NCBI GenBank assembly: GCA_027482225.1 | Contig: JAIXWD010000017.1 | Location: 99,819 to 163,818, forward strand | Origin: Bacteroidota bacterium | Lineage (GTDB): Bacteria; Bacteroidota; Bacteroidia; UKL13-3 | Reading direction: 5' to 3' | DNA length: 64,000 nucleotides | Shown here: positions 9,390-18,920 of the stretch, piece after piece | Position numbering within the stretch: the stretch's first letter is position 1 | Layout: every line of letters begins with the position of its first letter | The notes under the pieces: model-generated | Told to the model about the DNA's origin: nothing | Databases searched by the model: none | Seen by the model: only the letters and a program-made list of their open reading frames with translations | Position numbers and translations under genes: made by a program

Positions 9390-9659
9390 ATGAAAGTATT
9401 GGAGTTTTTAATTGATGCATTTAGTTGGTTAAAAATCGTTGCATCACCTTTTTTAATAGCAGTAATTATTGCTGTAATTATTTACCTCAATGTATCGGGA
9501 ATTTTAGGCCTAATATTATCTATAAGTATACTCTTGATTGGAGTTGTTGTAGGAGTAATTTTGGCTACACGTATCTGGAAAACGCAAGGCACAACCACTT
9601 TTTTAGCGCGTATCCATGCAACTCCTGAATTGGATAAAATAAACCACGAAAAAAAATAG
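9390..9659 (+). CDS. Small two-pass membrane protein
   Basis: 89 residues counting from the ATG at 9390 (an earlier in-frame TTG at 9366 gives an unlikely extra Lys-rich lead). Two hydrophobic segments are visible, about 17-36 (PFLIAVIIAVIIYLN) and 38-58 (GLILSISILLIGVVVGVIL), then a charged C-terminus (DKINHEKK). I do not recognise a family. It runs convergent with the OxyR gene, with only 2 nt between the stops. Confidence 0.7.
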   Translation: MKVLEFLIDAFSWLKIVASPFLIAVIIAVIIYLNVSGILGLILSISILLIGVVVGVILATRIWKTQGTTTFLARIHATPELDKINHEKK

Positions 9660-9684
9660 TTTTAAAACTCAACCACTATTTTTT
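9651..9684. terminator. Terminator shared by overlapping gene ends
   Basis: AAAAAATAGT (9651-9660) pairs with ACTATTTTTT (9675-9684) across a 14 nt loop. The structure overlaps the last codons of both convergent genes. The stem is A/T rich, so its strength is uncertain. Confidence 0.45.
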
Positions 9685-10600
9685 CCCTATCTTTTTTCAT
9701 TCGCGCTGGTATTGCTGCAAGTAGCGCGGCTGTAAAACTTTCAATTAATTGTTTTTTCAAATCAACCCGATGGATTACCATACTAATCTCGCGAACTGGA
9801 TCTGGTTTTTTGAAGTACCTTACGCGTTCCATCTGTTCGTCATTAAAGTCAAAAATACTTAATTCGGGTAAGATGGTTATGCCTCTGTTTACTTCCACCA
9901 TTTTTTTAAGTGTTTCAAGGCTGCCTGTATGGTATTGAAACTGCTTATTTTTAGAGTTTCCTTTATTTCCTGTACAAAGATTTAAAACTTGGTTGCGCAA
10001 ACAGTGCCCTTCGTTTAGTATCCATGTTTCTGTGGGGTCAATATCTTCTGGCACCAAAGTTTTTTTACTAAACAATTTATTGTCTTCACTCATGTATGCC
10101 ACCAATGGCTCGTAAAACATTGGTGTGTATTGTAAATAACCAGCCTCAATTGGTGTGGCCATAATGCCACAATCTAATTGATCATTTTTAAGCTGTTGTA
10201 AAATTTGGTTGGTTGTAATTTCTGCAATTTCTATATTTACTTTAGGATTATTTTTCATGAAATCGACCAAAAACAATGGCAACACATAAGGGGCTATTGT
10301 GGGTATAATTCCTATTCTAAGTTGGCCTGTTAATTCACCTTTTTTATCTTCATTAACAACTTCTGTCAATCGGTTACATTGCTTTATAATTTCTCTTGCC
10401 TGTTGTATTATGCTTTTACCAATTTCTGTAGCAACCACTGGCTGTCTACTTCTATCAAAAATTCTAATACCGAGTTCGCGCTCTAACTTTTGAATTTGCA
10501 TACTCAATGCAGGCTGACTTACTGAACATTTTTCGGCAGCAGTTAAAAAGTTACCATGAGTATCTACTGCTATCACGTATTCAAGTTGTGTAATTGTCAT
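9662..10600 (-). CDS. oxyR: LysR-type peroxide-sensing regulator, OxyR
   Basis: 312 residues. LysR helix-turn-helix at about 1-60 (NFLTAAEKCSVSQPALSMQI) and an effector domain from about 90. Two cysteines, Cys200 and Cys209, lie in GHCLRNQVLNLC, which matches the redox pair Cys199/Cys208 of E. coli OxyR in both spacing and surrounding residues. That makes a hydrogen peroxide switch by disulfide formation the likely mechanism. No catalase or peroxidase gene is next to it, so its targets are elsewhere. The alpha/beta hydrolase gene upstream on the same strand may or may not be co-transcribed. Confidence 0.92.
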   Translation of the reverse strand: MTITQLEYVIAVDTHGNFLTAAEKCSVSQPALSMQIQKLERELGIRIFDRSRQPVVATEIGKSIIQQAREIIKQCNRLTEVVNEDKKGELTGQLRIGIIPTIAPYVLPLFLVDFMKNNPKVNIEIAEITTNQILQQLKNDQLDCGIMATPIEAGYLQYTPMFYEPLVAYMSEDNKLFSKKTLVPEDIDPTETWILNEGHCLRNQVLNLCTGNKGNSKNKQFQYHTGSLETLKKMVEVNRGITILPELSIFDFNDEQMERVRYFKKPDPVREISMVIHRVDLKKQLIESFTAALLAAIPARMKKDREKIVVEF

Positions 10601-10672
10601 ATCAACAAAACTAATACAAATTTACTTTATATAGCTTTGGTTGATATTTATCAGATTTCATACCAATAATTA

Positions 10673-11422
10673 TCAGGAAATAAAACACATAATATGTTTT
10701 GCTAGTACATCCGATTCTTCAATATGACCCATGTGTGCGCTGTTATTTAAATAGGCTACGTAGCTCTGTTTACATAGTAAAGATTGTTTCAACATATCTT
10801 CTTGAGGTATTAGTTCATCGTACTTACCAATTCCCCAGAAAACTGGTAAATCTGTTTGCGCTAAAAAAGCAAAAGAGTCTTCCCTGTTTTTCATGGCCAT
10901 TAAAGCCTCGTTTAACCCTTCAGTTGTAAAATTTTCTGCTAGGTTAATGTAATATGGTGTAATTAATTCCTGTGGTGTATTACGTTGAAATAATGGGGGA
11001 ATAAAATTTCTTACATAAAATGATGCTCCTTTTTCGTTTATTAGCCTTTTTGCTTGGTCGCGTTTTAGTTTGTGTTCTTCGATGTCGGGTTTCGCAGTGC
11101 TGTGTAACAAGCCAAATGACGAAAGCATATGATTGTATTTTTTCGCGAAGGCTAGTGTAACATAACCACCCATGCTATGACCAATCATCACAACATTATG
11201 TTCTCCCAAATCAACTAATAATTCATATACTGCATCAGCCATGCGTTCCATAGATGAATTATGTTGTACTGCTGATTGTCCTGCGCCTGGTAAATCAGGG
11301 GTGATTATTTTACAATGCGCTTTAAGCAACAACACCTGCTTATCGAAGCAGGTGTTGTTTTCACAAAATCCGTGAAGTAGCACTACTGTTTTGCCTATTC
11401 CGGCTGTAGTGTAGTGTAACAT
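10673..11422 (-). CDS. Alpha/beta hydrolase
   Basis: 249 residues, cytoplasmic. Motifs: oxyanion-hole HGF near 17-19, nucleophile elbow GHSMGG with Ser83, acidic residue in GKYDELIP near 200, and a terminal His in AHMGHIEE. The substrate cannot be read from sequence; related enzymes include esterases and C-C bond hydrolases. Follows the PpiD-like gene in the same direction with a 13 bp gap, so it is probably in that transcript. Confidence 0.85.
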   Translation of the reverse strand: MLHYTTAGIGKTVVLLHGFCENNTCFDKQVLLLKAHCKIITPDLPGAGQSAVQHNSSMERMADAVYELLVDLGEHNVVMIGHSMGGYVTLAFAKKYNHMLSSFGLLHSTAKPDIEEHKLKRDQAKRLINEKGASFYVRNFIPPLFQRNTPQELITPYYINLAENFTTEGLNEALMAMKNREDSFAFLAQTDLPVFWGIGKYDELIPQEDMLKQSLLCKQSYVAYLNNSAHMGHIEESDVLAKHIMCFIS

Positions 11423-11435
11423 ATTAATTTAGATT

Positions 11436-13544
11436 TTAGTAGAATTTGTGTCTGTTATCTTGCACATTTTTCAACTCTTTTAATGTTTCAAAAGTTGCAT
11501 ATTCTATACGTTGAGATAACTGAGTTTGAACTTCGTTTTTAAATATACTAAAATCAGTAATTATTGGAGCCTCGTTTACTTTATTTATTGAATAAATGTA
11601 AACAGCGTTATCACCTTTTAATGGCCCAGTTATTTTGCCAGTGGCTTTTGTGCCAAATAAAGTACCTACCATAATATTATCAGGACCAATATAAGCAATG
11701 TTATTGTTATCAAATGATTGTCCTGTTATTGGAGTTATGCTTAGTTGTAATTTGGCAGCTACATCTTGCATGTTTTTAGCACCGGTTAATGCAGTTGTAG
11801 CTTTTTCTAAAAGTTGTTCAGCTTTTTTCTCTTTACGATAATCAGCTTCAACTCTTGCTTTTACTGTTTCAAAATCTGCATTACCTTTTTCACGAACTGC
11901 TGTTAATACTGCAACGATGAATTTATCATTTATTGAGAATACCTCAGAGATGTCTCCCTTTTTCGCATTAAAGGCCCATCGAACAGCCTCACGTGCTTCT
12001 GTTAAACCACCCAATTGTTTGTCGTTTTCACGAACAAACTCTGCGGTTCTTTTGATCAACTTTTGGTCAGTAATTAATTTTTCAAACTCCTCGGCATTAT
12101 TACAATTTGCTACAAATTGACTTGCTGCATTGTACGCTGTTGAGGTTGTTGCTTCACTTGGTTGTATAGCACGACTTAATACTCCAGCACAAACCAATTT
12201 CTTCGATTTATCTTCTGTAATTTTTAGTATATGAACGCCAAATTGTGTTTTTAACACTAGCATATCACCTTTTTTACCTGCTAATACAGCATTATTAAAT
12301 TCTTTAACCATTTGGCCTTCGCTGAACCAACCTAGTTCACCACCACGTTGAGCCGTTCCATCTGTTCCGTGTTGCGCTGCCATTGCACCAAAATCTGCAC
12401 CGCCTTTAATTTGAGCCATTACCTCGTTTGCTTTTTTAACGGTAGCAGCGGTATCACCATTTTCTGTCTTAAATAAAATATGGCTTGCACGCATTTGATA
12501 TACGCTATCCTGTTTCGTACCTATGATTTTGTAAATATTGTATTTGCCTTCGCTAAAAATTGGTCCTACTATAGTACCAACTGAATCACGGAATAAACGA
12601 GCTGCTATCTCCTCAGGATATCCTGAGCGAGGTTTAGCTGTTGGGTCAAATTTAACATCGCTATTTGCATCAACATATAAAGTATCGTTTGTGGCGTTGG
12701 CGAATTGAACCAATTGGTCTGTTACCCACTTTTCAGCTGCTGCTGTATCAGTTGAACTCGCAACGGCATCAAACATTAAAAAGTCTAATTTACGGCTGTT
12801 TTCTTTTTCGGCATACTTCTTCATGTTTTTATTCATGTATGCTTTTAGGTCGCTTTCTTCTGCAGTGATACTAGAATCTGGAATACTGAAATAATTTAAA
12901 GCTACCGCGTCAACATCAACCGTTTTAGAGCGATTGGTGTATAATGTTTTTGCCTCCAAAGAAGTAGCAAAAACACCCTTACGGATTAAACTATAATATT
13001 TTTTAGTTAATGCATCTTTTAACAAGTAAGTTTCAAAGTCGTGTAAACGTTTTTTGGCGTCAGCATCTCCTTTTTCATTAATTTGTTTAAGGTTACTTAT
13101 AACCATCGACTTGTCAAAAACACCTGTTTGAGGATTAGTGAAAGATTGTTTTACTTGTGGGTGAATATTGTCTCCAACAAACATGTCGGTTAACTCTTCA
13201 TTTGTTACTTTAATACCAAGGTCTTCGTATTCGCCTTCCATAATTCCCTCCATAATCATTTGGCTCCAAGTTTGTTCGCGTACCATATCAATAGTATTTT
13301 GATCCATTGGGGCATCTGGGCCCATTTGCTGGCGTGTTAACTCCGTATTTTCTGTAACTTTTGCCTCGAATGCCTTTACACCTATCTCTTCGTCATCAAT
13401 TACACCTACACTTGTACTTTGCGAACCGCCAAAAATACGACTGTTGCTTTGTAACGCATCCGAAATTACAAATAGCGCTAAAGCACCGCCAACCACTACT
13501 ATGGCTAAGCCCGATCTGTTTCTGATTTTCTCTAATATCGACAT
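11436..13544 (-). CDS. PpiD-like periplasmic folding chaperone (SurA-N / parvulin)
   Basis: 702 residues. A cytoplasmic tail, then one membrane anchor at about 12-29 (GLAIVVVGGALALFVI). The periplasmic part has a SurA_N-like chaperone region (to about 200) and a parvulin-type prolyl isomerase domain at about 351-445 (MRASHILFKT, RGGELGWFSEGQMV, QFGVHILKI). Family members help fold proteins leaving the Sec channel and outer-membrane proteins. E. coli PpiD is 623 residues; this one is longer, as is usual in Bacteroidota. On the minus strand TATTTTCG upstream may be a -7 element. Confidence 0.9.
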   Translation of the reverse strand: MSILEKIRNRSGLAIVVVGGALALFVISDALQSNSRIFGGSQSTSVGVIDDEEIGVKAFEAKVTENTELTRQQMGPDAPMDQNTIDMVREQTWSQMIMEGIMEGEYEDLGIKVTNEELTDMFVGDNIHPQVKQSFTNPQTGVFDKSMVISNLKQINEKGDADAKKRLHDFETYLLKDALTKKYYSLIRKGVFATSLEAKTLYTNRSKTVDVDAVALNYFSIPDSSITAEESDLKAYMNKNMKKYAEKENSRKLDFLMFDAVASSTDTAAAEKWVTDQLVQFANATNDTLYVDANSDVKFDPTAKPRSGYPEEIAARLFRDSVGTIVGPIFSEGKYNIYKIIGTKQDSVYQMRASHILFKTENGDTAATVKKANEVMAQIKGGADFGAMAAQHGTDGTAQRGGELGWFSEGQMVKEFNNAVLAGKKGDMLVLKTQFGVHILKITEDKSKKLVCAGVLSRAIQPSEATTSTAYNAASQFVANCNNAEEFEKLITDQKLIKRTAEFVRENDKQLGGLTEAREAVRWAFNAKKGDISEVFSINDKFIVAVLTAVREKGNADFETVKARVEADYRKEKKAEQLLEKATTALTGAKNMQDVAAKLQLSITPITGQSFDNNNIAYIGPDNIMVGTLFGTKATGKITGPLKGDNAVYIYSINKVNEAPIITDFSIFKNEVQTQLSQRIEYATFETLKELKNVQDNRHKFY

Positions 13545-13680
13545 GTTGTATCTAGTTATTTATTTATTATTCAATTTTTATAAGCGAGCGAAAATAAATT
13601 TGTTAATCGTATAAAGCAACAAAATTTAGCTTGCAGGTTAGCTTTAAAATCAAAACTTTGCAAACAATTCGTAAGTAAAC

Positions 13681-14412
13681 ATGAATAATTCATCGACAAA
13701 TACCACAAGCAAAACTCGTTTATTGCTAATTCCCAACTATTTAGCCGATGATAATCCCTCTGATTTTATTGCAGATTTTGTGCGTCATCAAGTTCACCAC
13801 TTAAAATATTTTATTGTAGAGAATGAAAAAATAGCCCGTAGCTTAATAAATAAGCTTAAATTAGAATCAACGCAACAAGAGTTAACCATACTTTTATGGA
13901 ACGAACACAGTAAGGCTGAGGATATGCGTGAAATTACCGATATGTTTAAACATGGATTTGATGTTGGTATAATTACGGATGCTGGCTTACCATGTATAGC
14001 TGATCCGGGTTCTGATGTAGTCAAAATAGCTCATGAAAAAGGCATTGAGGTTATTCCGCTACCTGGTGCATCAAGTATTTTTATGGCTTTAATGTCTAGT
14101 GGTTTTAACGGACAAGGCTTTACTTTTAATGGATATTTACCAATAGACAAAATTCAAAGGGCTAAAAAAATTAAGCAACTTGAAAGTGATTTGTTTACGC
14201 GCAAGCAAACACAAATTTTTATGGAAGCACCTTATCGCAATAACCAATTATTGACTGATGTATTGGCTAATTGTGCACCTCAAACGAAATTATGTATAGC
14301 ATGTAATATTAGTTCTGCCGAGGGCTTTATTAAAACCAAAACCATCTCACAGTGGCGACAACAATTGCCTGATTTGCATAAGAAGCCTGTAATATTTGTT
14401 TTAGGTATTTGA
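13681..14412 (+). CDS. SAM-dependent methyltransferase, tetrapyrrole-methylase fold (RsmI-related)
   Basis: 243 residues. The tetrapyrrole-methylase fold is seen in GIITDAGLPCIADPGSDVV (about 96-114), which is the core of the RsmI family, then LPGASSIFMALMSSG and FMEAPYRNN. RsmI methylates the 2'-OH of C1402 in 16S rRNA. This protein is shorter and its N-terminus diverges (LLLIPNYLADD instead of the usual GTLYVVATPIGN), a type often found beside a true RsmI in Bacteroidota. So the fold is sure but the substrate is not. Confidence 0.8.
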   Translation: MNNSSTNTTSKTRLLLIPNYLADDNPSDFIADFVRHQVHHLKYFIVENEKIARSLINKLKLESTQQELTILLWNEHSKAEDMREITDMFKHGFDVGIITDAGLPCIADPGSDVVKIAHEKGIEVIPLPGASSIFMALMSSGFNGQGFTFNGYLPIDKIQRAKKIKQLESDLFTRKQTQIFMEAPYRNNQLLTDVLANCAPQTKLCIACNISSAEGFIKTKTISQWRQQLPDLHKKPVIFVLGI

Positions 14413-14588
14413 TTTTGAAAACCAAATAACATTTAAAAGTAGTGTTATTAGAGTCATCGAAATGATGCTTAAAATACGAATGTGTAATTAACTTTGGATT
14501 TTAGTGTGTAAGAATTTGGTCGACTTAGGTTTAATTGCATACATAGCAAGGGAATTAAACCATGTTTTTTGTGATTTTAATTAAAATG

Positions 14589-14619
14589 ATTGCTTTTTAT
14601 TCAGTTATTACTAATTTTG
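14589..14619 (+). promoter_or_regulatory. Promoter of the TetR gene
   Basis: ATTG at 14589-14592, 19 nt, then TAATTTTG at 14612-14619. Transcription should begin about 5 nt later, inside the palindrome at 14620-14635, so the leader is only about 15 nt long. Confidence 0.65.
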
Positions 14620-14635
14620 CCTAACACATGTTAGG
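14620..14635. promoter_or_regulatory. Probable TetR operator (palindrome)
   Basis: CCTAACA-CA-TGTTAGG: perfect 7 bp arms with a 2 bp centre. It begins directly after the -7 element and ends 2 bp before the ATG of the TetR gene, the expected place for an autorepression site. I did not find the same palindrome in the short gap before paaA. Confidence 0.65.
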
Positions 14636-14637
14636 TT

Positions 14638-15249
14638 ATGTCGGAATTACTCACAACCAATAGGAAAGAACAATTGCTTGAAGTGGCTGCTAAGTTATTT
14701 AAGCAAAGGGGTTATGCCGCTACTTCCATGCGTGATTTAGCTGCAGAGTTGGGTATTGAAGCCGCTAGTTTATACCACCACATCAAATCAAAGGAAGAGA
14801 TTTTAGAAACCATATGTTTTGATTTGGCATCAAAGTTTAGCAATGTGATAGCCGAAGTAAATGACATTTACTTTAATGCTGAGGAAAAACTTAGAACAGC
14901 CATAAAAAATCATGTTCAAATTATTACCCAAAACACCAATCAATCAGCCGTTTTTTTGCATGAGTGGCGTAACCTAAGTGAGCCTAAATTAAGTGAATTT
15001 ATGAAATTGCGGGATGCATATGAAAAAGGCATACGTGTGATACTAAAAGATGGTATGAATGAAGACGTTTTTGATGATGTAGATGATAAATTTGCCTCTT
15101 TAACCATATTGTCAACCGTAAATTGGATTAACGAATGGTATAATCCAAATGGTAAAATGAGCACTGAAGAAATAGCTCAAAAGTTAAGCGACTTTATTTT
15201 GGGTGGGTTAAGAAAAAAGATGGTAACAGACATTAATTATAAACCATAA
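14638..15249 (+). CDS. TetR/AcrR family regulator, probably of the phenylacetate genes
   Basis: 203 residues. N-terminal helix-turn-helix at about 8-55 with the typical AAKLFKQRGYAATSMRDLA and ASLYHHIKSKEE. The C-terminal helical half would bind an effector. It lies 77 bp upstream of paaA in the same direction, and TetR-family PaaR proteins that sense phenylacetyl-CoA control paa genes in several phyla. A palindromic operator overlaps its own transcription start. The effector is inferred, not seen. Confidence 0.88.
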   Translation: MSELLTTNRKEQLLEVAAKLFKQRGYAATSMRDLAAELGIEAASLYHHIKSKEEILETICFDLASKFSNVIAEVNDIYFNAEEKLRTAIKNHVQIITQNTNQSAVFLHEWRNLSEPKLSEFMKLRDAYEKGIRVILKDGMNEDVFDDVDDKFASLTILSTVNWINEWYNPNGKMSTEEIAQKLSDFILGGLRKKMVTDINYKP

Positions 15250-15326
15250 CATCAAGAAAATCTGAAACGCAAATCGTTTTTTGCATAATTACAAACTATA
15301 AAAAAGTAACTAATAATTAAAAAAAT

Positions 15327-16316
15327 ATGTACGGAAATGCTTACATCGATCCAAATGAAAAGGCTAACGCAATGATAGCTGGAGAGGATCCAATTAAATT
15401 AGCTGAATTTGAGGCGCGTATTGCCCGTGGCGAAAAAATTGAACCTAAAGATTGGATGCCCAAAGAGTACCGCAAGCAACTCATTCGTATGATTGAGCAA
15501 CATGGCCACTCAGAAATAATTGGAGCATTGCCTGAAGGAACTTGGATAACACGTGCACCAGGCTTTAAGCGTAAAATGGCATTAATGGCTAAAGTACAAG
15601 ATGAAGTTGGTCATGCACAACTATTATATAGTGCTGCAGAAACGTTAGGCAAAAGTCGTGAAGACATGACCAACGACTTAATTACGGGAAAAAGTAAATA
15701 TAGTAACGTGTTTAATTACCCTGCATTTACTTGGGCTGATGCATGTATTATTGCTTGGTTAATTGATGCAGGTGCTATTATTAACCAAGTTGCAAATGCA
15801 AAAGGAAGTTATGGTCCCTACTGTCGTGCTTTAGATAGAATTTGTACAGAAGAAAGTTTCCACTTAAAATACGGCCATGATAATGTAGTAACCCTTGCAA
15901 CTGGAACACCAATTCAGCGCCAAATGGTTCAGGAAGCTTTAACCCGTTGGTGGCCCCCAATCATGCACTTTTTTGGCCCAAGTGATAAAATTTCACAACA
16001 CTCCGAGATACTTATGCGTTGGAAAGTAAAGATGGCAAGTAATGATGATATGCGCCAGCAGTTTTTAAATATGTACGTTCCCAAAATTTGGGATTTAGGT
16101 TTAGTACTTCCAGACCCTAAATTGAAGTTAAACGAAGAAACTAAGAAGTGGGAATATACAGAACCTGATTGGGATGAGTTTAAGCGTGTTATTAATGGTG
16201 GTGGTCCTTGCAATGCCGAACGTTTGGCTGTGCGTAGAATGGCTGAAGAAAGAGGTCGTTGGGTGCGTAAGGCACTTTATAATGCTACAGAAAAATACGT
16301 TACTCCATTGGCCTAA
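15327..16316 (+). CDS. paaA: 1,2-phenylacetyl-CoA epoxidase, catalytic subunit A
   Basis: 329 residues. The oxygenase subunit of the multicomponent PaaABCE enzyme, which epoxidises the ring of phenylacetyl-CoA with O2. Diiron ligands are recognisable: Glu63 (HGHSE), Glu93 and His96 in DEVGH, and Glu176 and His179 in EESFH. The CoA-binding and helical core parts are intact. First of the paa structural genes, 10 bp ahead of paaB. No clear -7 element was found in the 77 bp before it, so it may share the TetR transcript. Confidence 0.97.
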   Translation: MYGNAYIDPNEKANAMIAGEDPIKLAEFEARIARGEKIEPKDWMPKEYRKQLIRMIEQHGHSEIIGALPEGTWITRAPGFKRKMALMAKVQDEVGHAQLLYSAAETLGKSREDMTNDLITGKSKYSNVFNYPAFTWADACIIAWLIDAGAIINQVANAKGSYGPYCRALDRICTEESFHLKYGHDNVVTLATGTPIQRQMVQEALTRWWPPIMHFFGPSDKISQHSEILMRWKVKMASNDDMRQQFLNMYVPKIWDLGLVLPDPKLKLNEETKKWEYTEPDWDEFKRVINGGGPCNAERLAVRRMAEERGRWVRKALYNATEKYVTPLA

Positions 16317-16326
16317 TTTTTAGTTT

Positions 16327-16698
16327 ATGATTAAATCACTAGACCCGCGCGTTACACGCGAAAACATAGAAGAAAACAACCTTATTGCGCCCTTAACTCC
16401 AATGGATAATTGGGAAACCTATGAGGTGTTTCACCAAAAAAAACGCGGTGATCAACATATGCATGTTGGTATTGTTCATGCTCCAAATCCTGAAATGGCT
16501 TTGTTATTTGGAAAAGAGCAATACGGACGTAGAAGTATAACAGCAAATATTTGGGTGGTTAAAACAGCGAATGTTTTTGCAAGCGAATACGATGATGCCG
16601 ATATGTTTGAAACAACACCCGAAAAGCAATACCGTGAAGCCGGTGGCTATAAGGTGATGGATAAAATCAATAAATACAAGAAGGCGAATAAGGCGTAA
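16327..16698 (+). CDS. paaB: 1,2-phenylacetyl-CoA epoxidase subunit B
   Basis: 123 residues. Small structural subunit that bridges PaaAC heterodimers. Typical phrases are YEVFHQKKRGDQHMHVG, HAPNPEMALLFGKEQYGRR and the ANIWVV strand. Its stop codon overlaps the start of the next gene as TAATG, so ribosomes probably pass directly to the membrane protein gene that follows. Confidence 0.95.
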   Translation: MIKSLDPRVTRENIEENNLIAPLTPMDNWETYEVFHQKKRGDQHMHVGIVHAPNPEMALLFGKEQYGRRSITANIWVVKTANVFASEYDDADMFETTPEKQYREAGGYKVMDKINKYKKANKA

Positions 16699-18113
16699 TG
16701 ACTTTTGAAAAAATTATTACGTATGTAGGGCATACTTTCATGTTAATCCTTATTTTTTTCTCGATATTTTTTTATCAGGAAAGAATGTTACATACGGATA
16801 ATGCTTATGGTGTTTTAACTTTAATTAACACAGAAAACTTTATCATACCTCATTATAGGTATCCGCTGGTATTAACTCAGTTTTTACCACTGTTAGCCAT
16901 AAAGTTTAATGCAAGTTTAAAAACAGTAATTATGGCTTATTCAGCTAATTTTTACTTACTCTACTATATATGTTTTTTGGCGGCAATGTATGCTTACAAA
17001 AACTTAAAAGTGTCGTTAATCATTGTATTTACTTTATTGGTAACAACCAGCGAAATTTTCTTTCTTCAAACAGAAGTTGCGCATGGGTTGGTATTTGGTT
17101 CTTTGTTTTATGCATGGCTTAATATCACTAAAACAGCATTAAGCAATTTTAAAAAATTTGCTCACCATTTAATGGGTGTGTTTATTTTTTTAATCGCGGT
17201 ACTTTTTCATCCATTATCAGCTTTGTTCACAGTATTCGTTCTAGTTTGGAATGTGATTGAAAAACGAAATTGGTCTGATGTGAAGTCAATGGTATTTTTA
17301 GTACTAACTATTTTGGTTTTGATTATCAAAGCTAAACTAACTCCTGTAGGCTCTTATGAAGAAAGTTTTTACCAATCCAAAGAGTTGTTGTTGAGTGCAT
17401 TATTAAACCTGCACAACTCCTATGTTTTTAAGTTTTTTATTTTGCGTTTACAAGGCTTGTATTTGCTTCCAACTATTATGTTACTAATTACAATAGGCTG
17501 GTTCAGTTACAAAAAGCAATGGCTAAAGTTATTGTTTTTATTTCTGGTATCTATTGGTTATGTAGTTTTAGCCTCTGTGATGTTTAAGGGCGATTCTGAG
17601 ATCATGATGGAACGTATTTTTTTATGCTACGGTGCCATTGTTTCAATAGGTTTTGTCAATGTTTTGTTTGATGCCAGCTTAATCTATCAACAAAAAAATG
17701 TACACCTTTTCTTAACCATTTTAACCGCAGGATGTTTGTCTGCAGGTATTGTTAAAATATTAGAGGCATCGGTAAAATACAATTACAGATTAAGTTTAGT
17801 TAAACAACAAGCTGAAACAGCACAAATGTATGAAGGATCAAAATTTTATGTTTTAAATAAAGATGTTTCTTACCCTTTTGCCATGTGGGCAAATGCCTGT
17901 GAGCAACTATTGTATAGTGCAATACATCACCCTAAAAAAGTGAAAACAGTATATATTTTTAACAATGAAACCGATGTACAAAAAACATTAATTGATATTA
18001 AACCAAATATGTTTTTGATGGTATCATTTTACCTCACACTAAACGACAACCAATTAAACGCAAAGTATTTTACATTAGCACCTGATACTTATAAATATTT
18101 AAAATTGAATTGA
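16698..18113 (+). CDS. Multi-pass membrane protein of GT-C-like topology, embedded in the paa operon
   Basis: 471 residues with about ten membrane segments and a hydrophilic C-terminal part (from about 365). After the first segment is the short loop HTDNAYGVLTL, whose acidic residue near the first extracytoplasmic loop recalls GT-C glycosyltransferases. I do not recognise a known transporter. It overlaps paaB by one base and paaC starts 1 bp after its stop, so it must be co-transcribed with them. It is not part of any paa operon layout I know. Roles in aromatic uptake or in glycosylation are both open; the topology favours the second, the position the first. Confidence 0.75.
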   Translation: MTFEKIITYVGHTFMLILIFFSIFFYQERMLHTDNAYGVLTLINTENFIIPHYRYPLVLTQFLPLLAIKFNASLKTVIMAYSANFYLLYYICFLAAMYAYKNLKVSLIIVFTLLVTTSEIFFLQTEVAHGLVFGSLFYAWLNITKTALSNFKKFAHHLMGVFIFLIAVLFHPLSALFTVFVLVWNVIEKRNWSDVKSMVFLVLTILVLIIKAKLTPVGSYEESFYQSKELLLSALLNLHNSYVFKFFILRLQGLYLLPTIMLLITIGWFSYKKQWLKLLFLFLVSIGYVVLASVMFKGDSEIMMERIFLCYGAIVSIGFVNVLFDASLIYQQKNVHLFLTILTAGCLSAGIVKILEASVKYNYRLSLVKQQAETAQMYEGSKFYVLNKDVSYPFAMWANACEQLLYSAIHHPKKVKTVYIFNNETDVQKTLIDIKPNMFLMVSFYLTLNDNQLNAKYFTLAPDTYKYLKLN

Positions 18114-18114
18114 T

Positions 18115-18870
18115 ATGAATACAACAGCAATAAAAGATTTACTTTACAAAATGGCCGATGATCTTTTAATTATTGGACATAGAAACAGCGAATGGACTGG
18201 ATTGGGTCCTATATTAGAAGAAGATATCGCCTTCTCTTCTATGGCACAAGATAAAATTGGACAATCGCAAGCATTGTTTCAATTACTGCACGAGTTAGGC
18301 GAACAAGAACCAGATACTGTTGCTTTTACGCGTAATGCTAAACAGTTTCATAATGCACAATTTGTTGAGTTACCAAATGGTGATTACGATTTCAGTTTGA
18401 TGCGTCACTTCTTATATGATGTAGCTGATCAATTGCGTTTTGAAATGTTAGCTAGTAGTAGTTATGAGCCATTGGCAAAAGTTGCACGGAAAATAAAAGG
18501 TGAATTAAAATACCATGTTTTTCATGCCAATACTTGGATAGTAAAATTAGGTAGTGCAAATGAAGAAAGCAAAGCTCGCATGCAAACCGCTTTAAATGAT
18601 GCATGGAATTATTCATTGGGTTTGTTTGAAGAAGGTGACTTTGAAAACGACTTAAAAAACGAAGGTGTGTTTGCAGGTGAAGTTGCCCTAAAACAACTTT
18701 GGTTAGAAACTATTAAACCAACATTAACCAAAGCAACACTTACCATTCCTCATGAAAACACATGGGAGCCTGAACTAGGCGGACGAAAAGGTATTCATAC
18801 CGAACATTTAGAGCCTTTGGTTGAGGAGATGAGCGAAGTATTTAGGGTGGATCCAAGTGCAGAGTGGTAG
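18115..18870 (+). CDS. paaC: 1,2-phenylacetyl-CoA epoxidase, structural subunit C
   Basis: 251 residues. Ferritin-like helical partner of PaaA that has lost the diiron site and stabilises the complex. Recognised by IGHRNSEWTGLGPILEEDIA, SSMAQDKIGQ and YDFSLMRHFLYDVADQ. ATG at 18115 follows the stop of the inserted membrane gene by one base. paaD follows after about 50 bp. Confidence 0.95.
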   Translation: MNTTAIKDLLYKMADDLLIIGHRNSEWTGLGPILEEDIAFSSMAQDKIGQSQALFQLLHELGEQEPDTVAFTRNAKQFHNAQFVELPNGDYDFSLMRHFLYDVADQLRFEMLASSSYEPLAKVARKIKGELKYHVFHANTWIVKLGSANEESKARMQTALNDAWNYSLGLFEEGDFENDLKNEGVFAGEVALKQLWLETIKPTLTKATLTIPHENTWEPELGGRKGIHTEHLEPLVEEMSEVFRVDPSAEW

Positions 18871-18920
18871 TAAATTACACTCTTGATGTTGGTTTAAGTT
18901 TATAATAAAGCAATTTGTGT

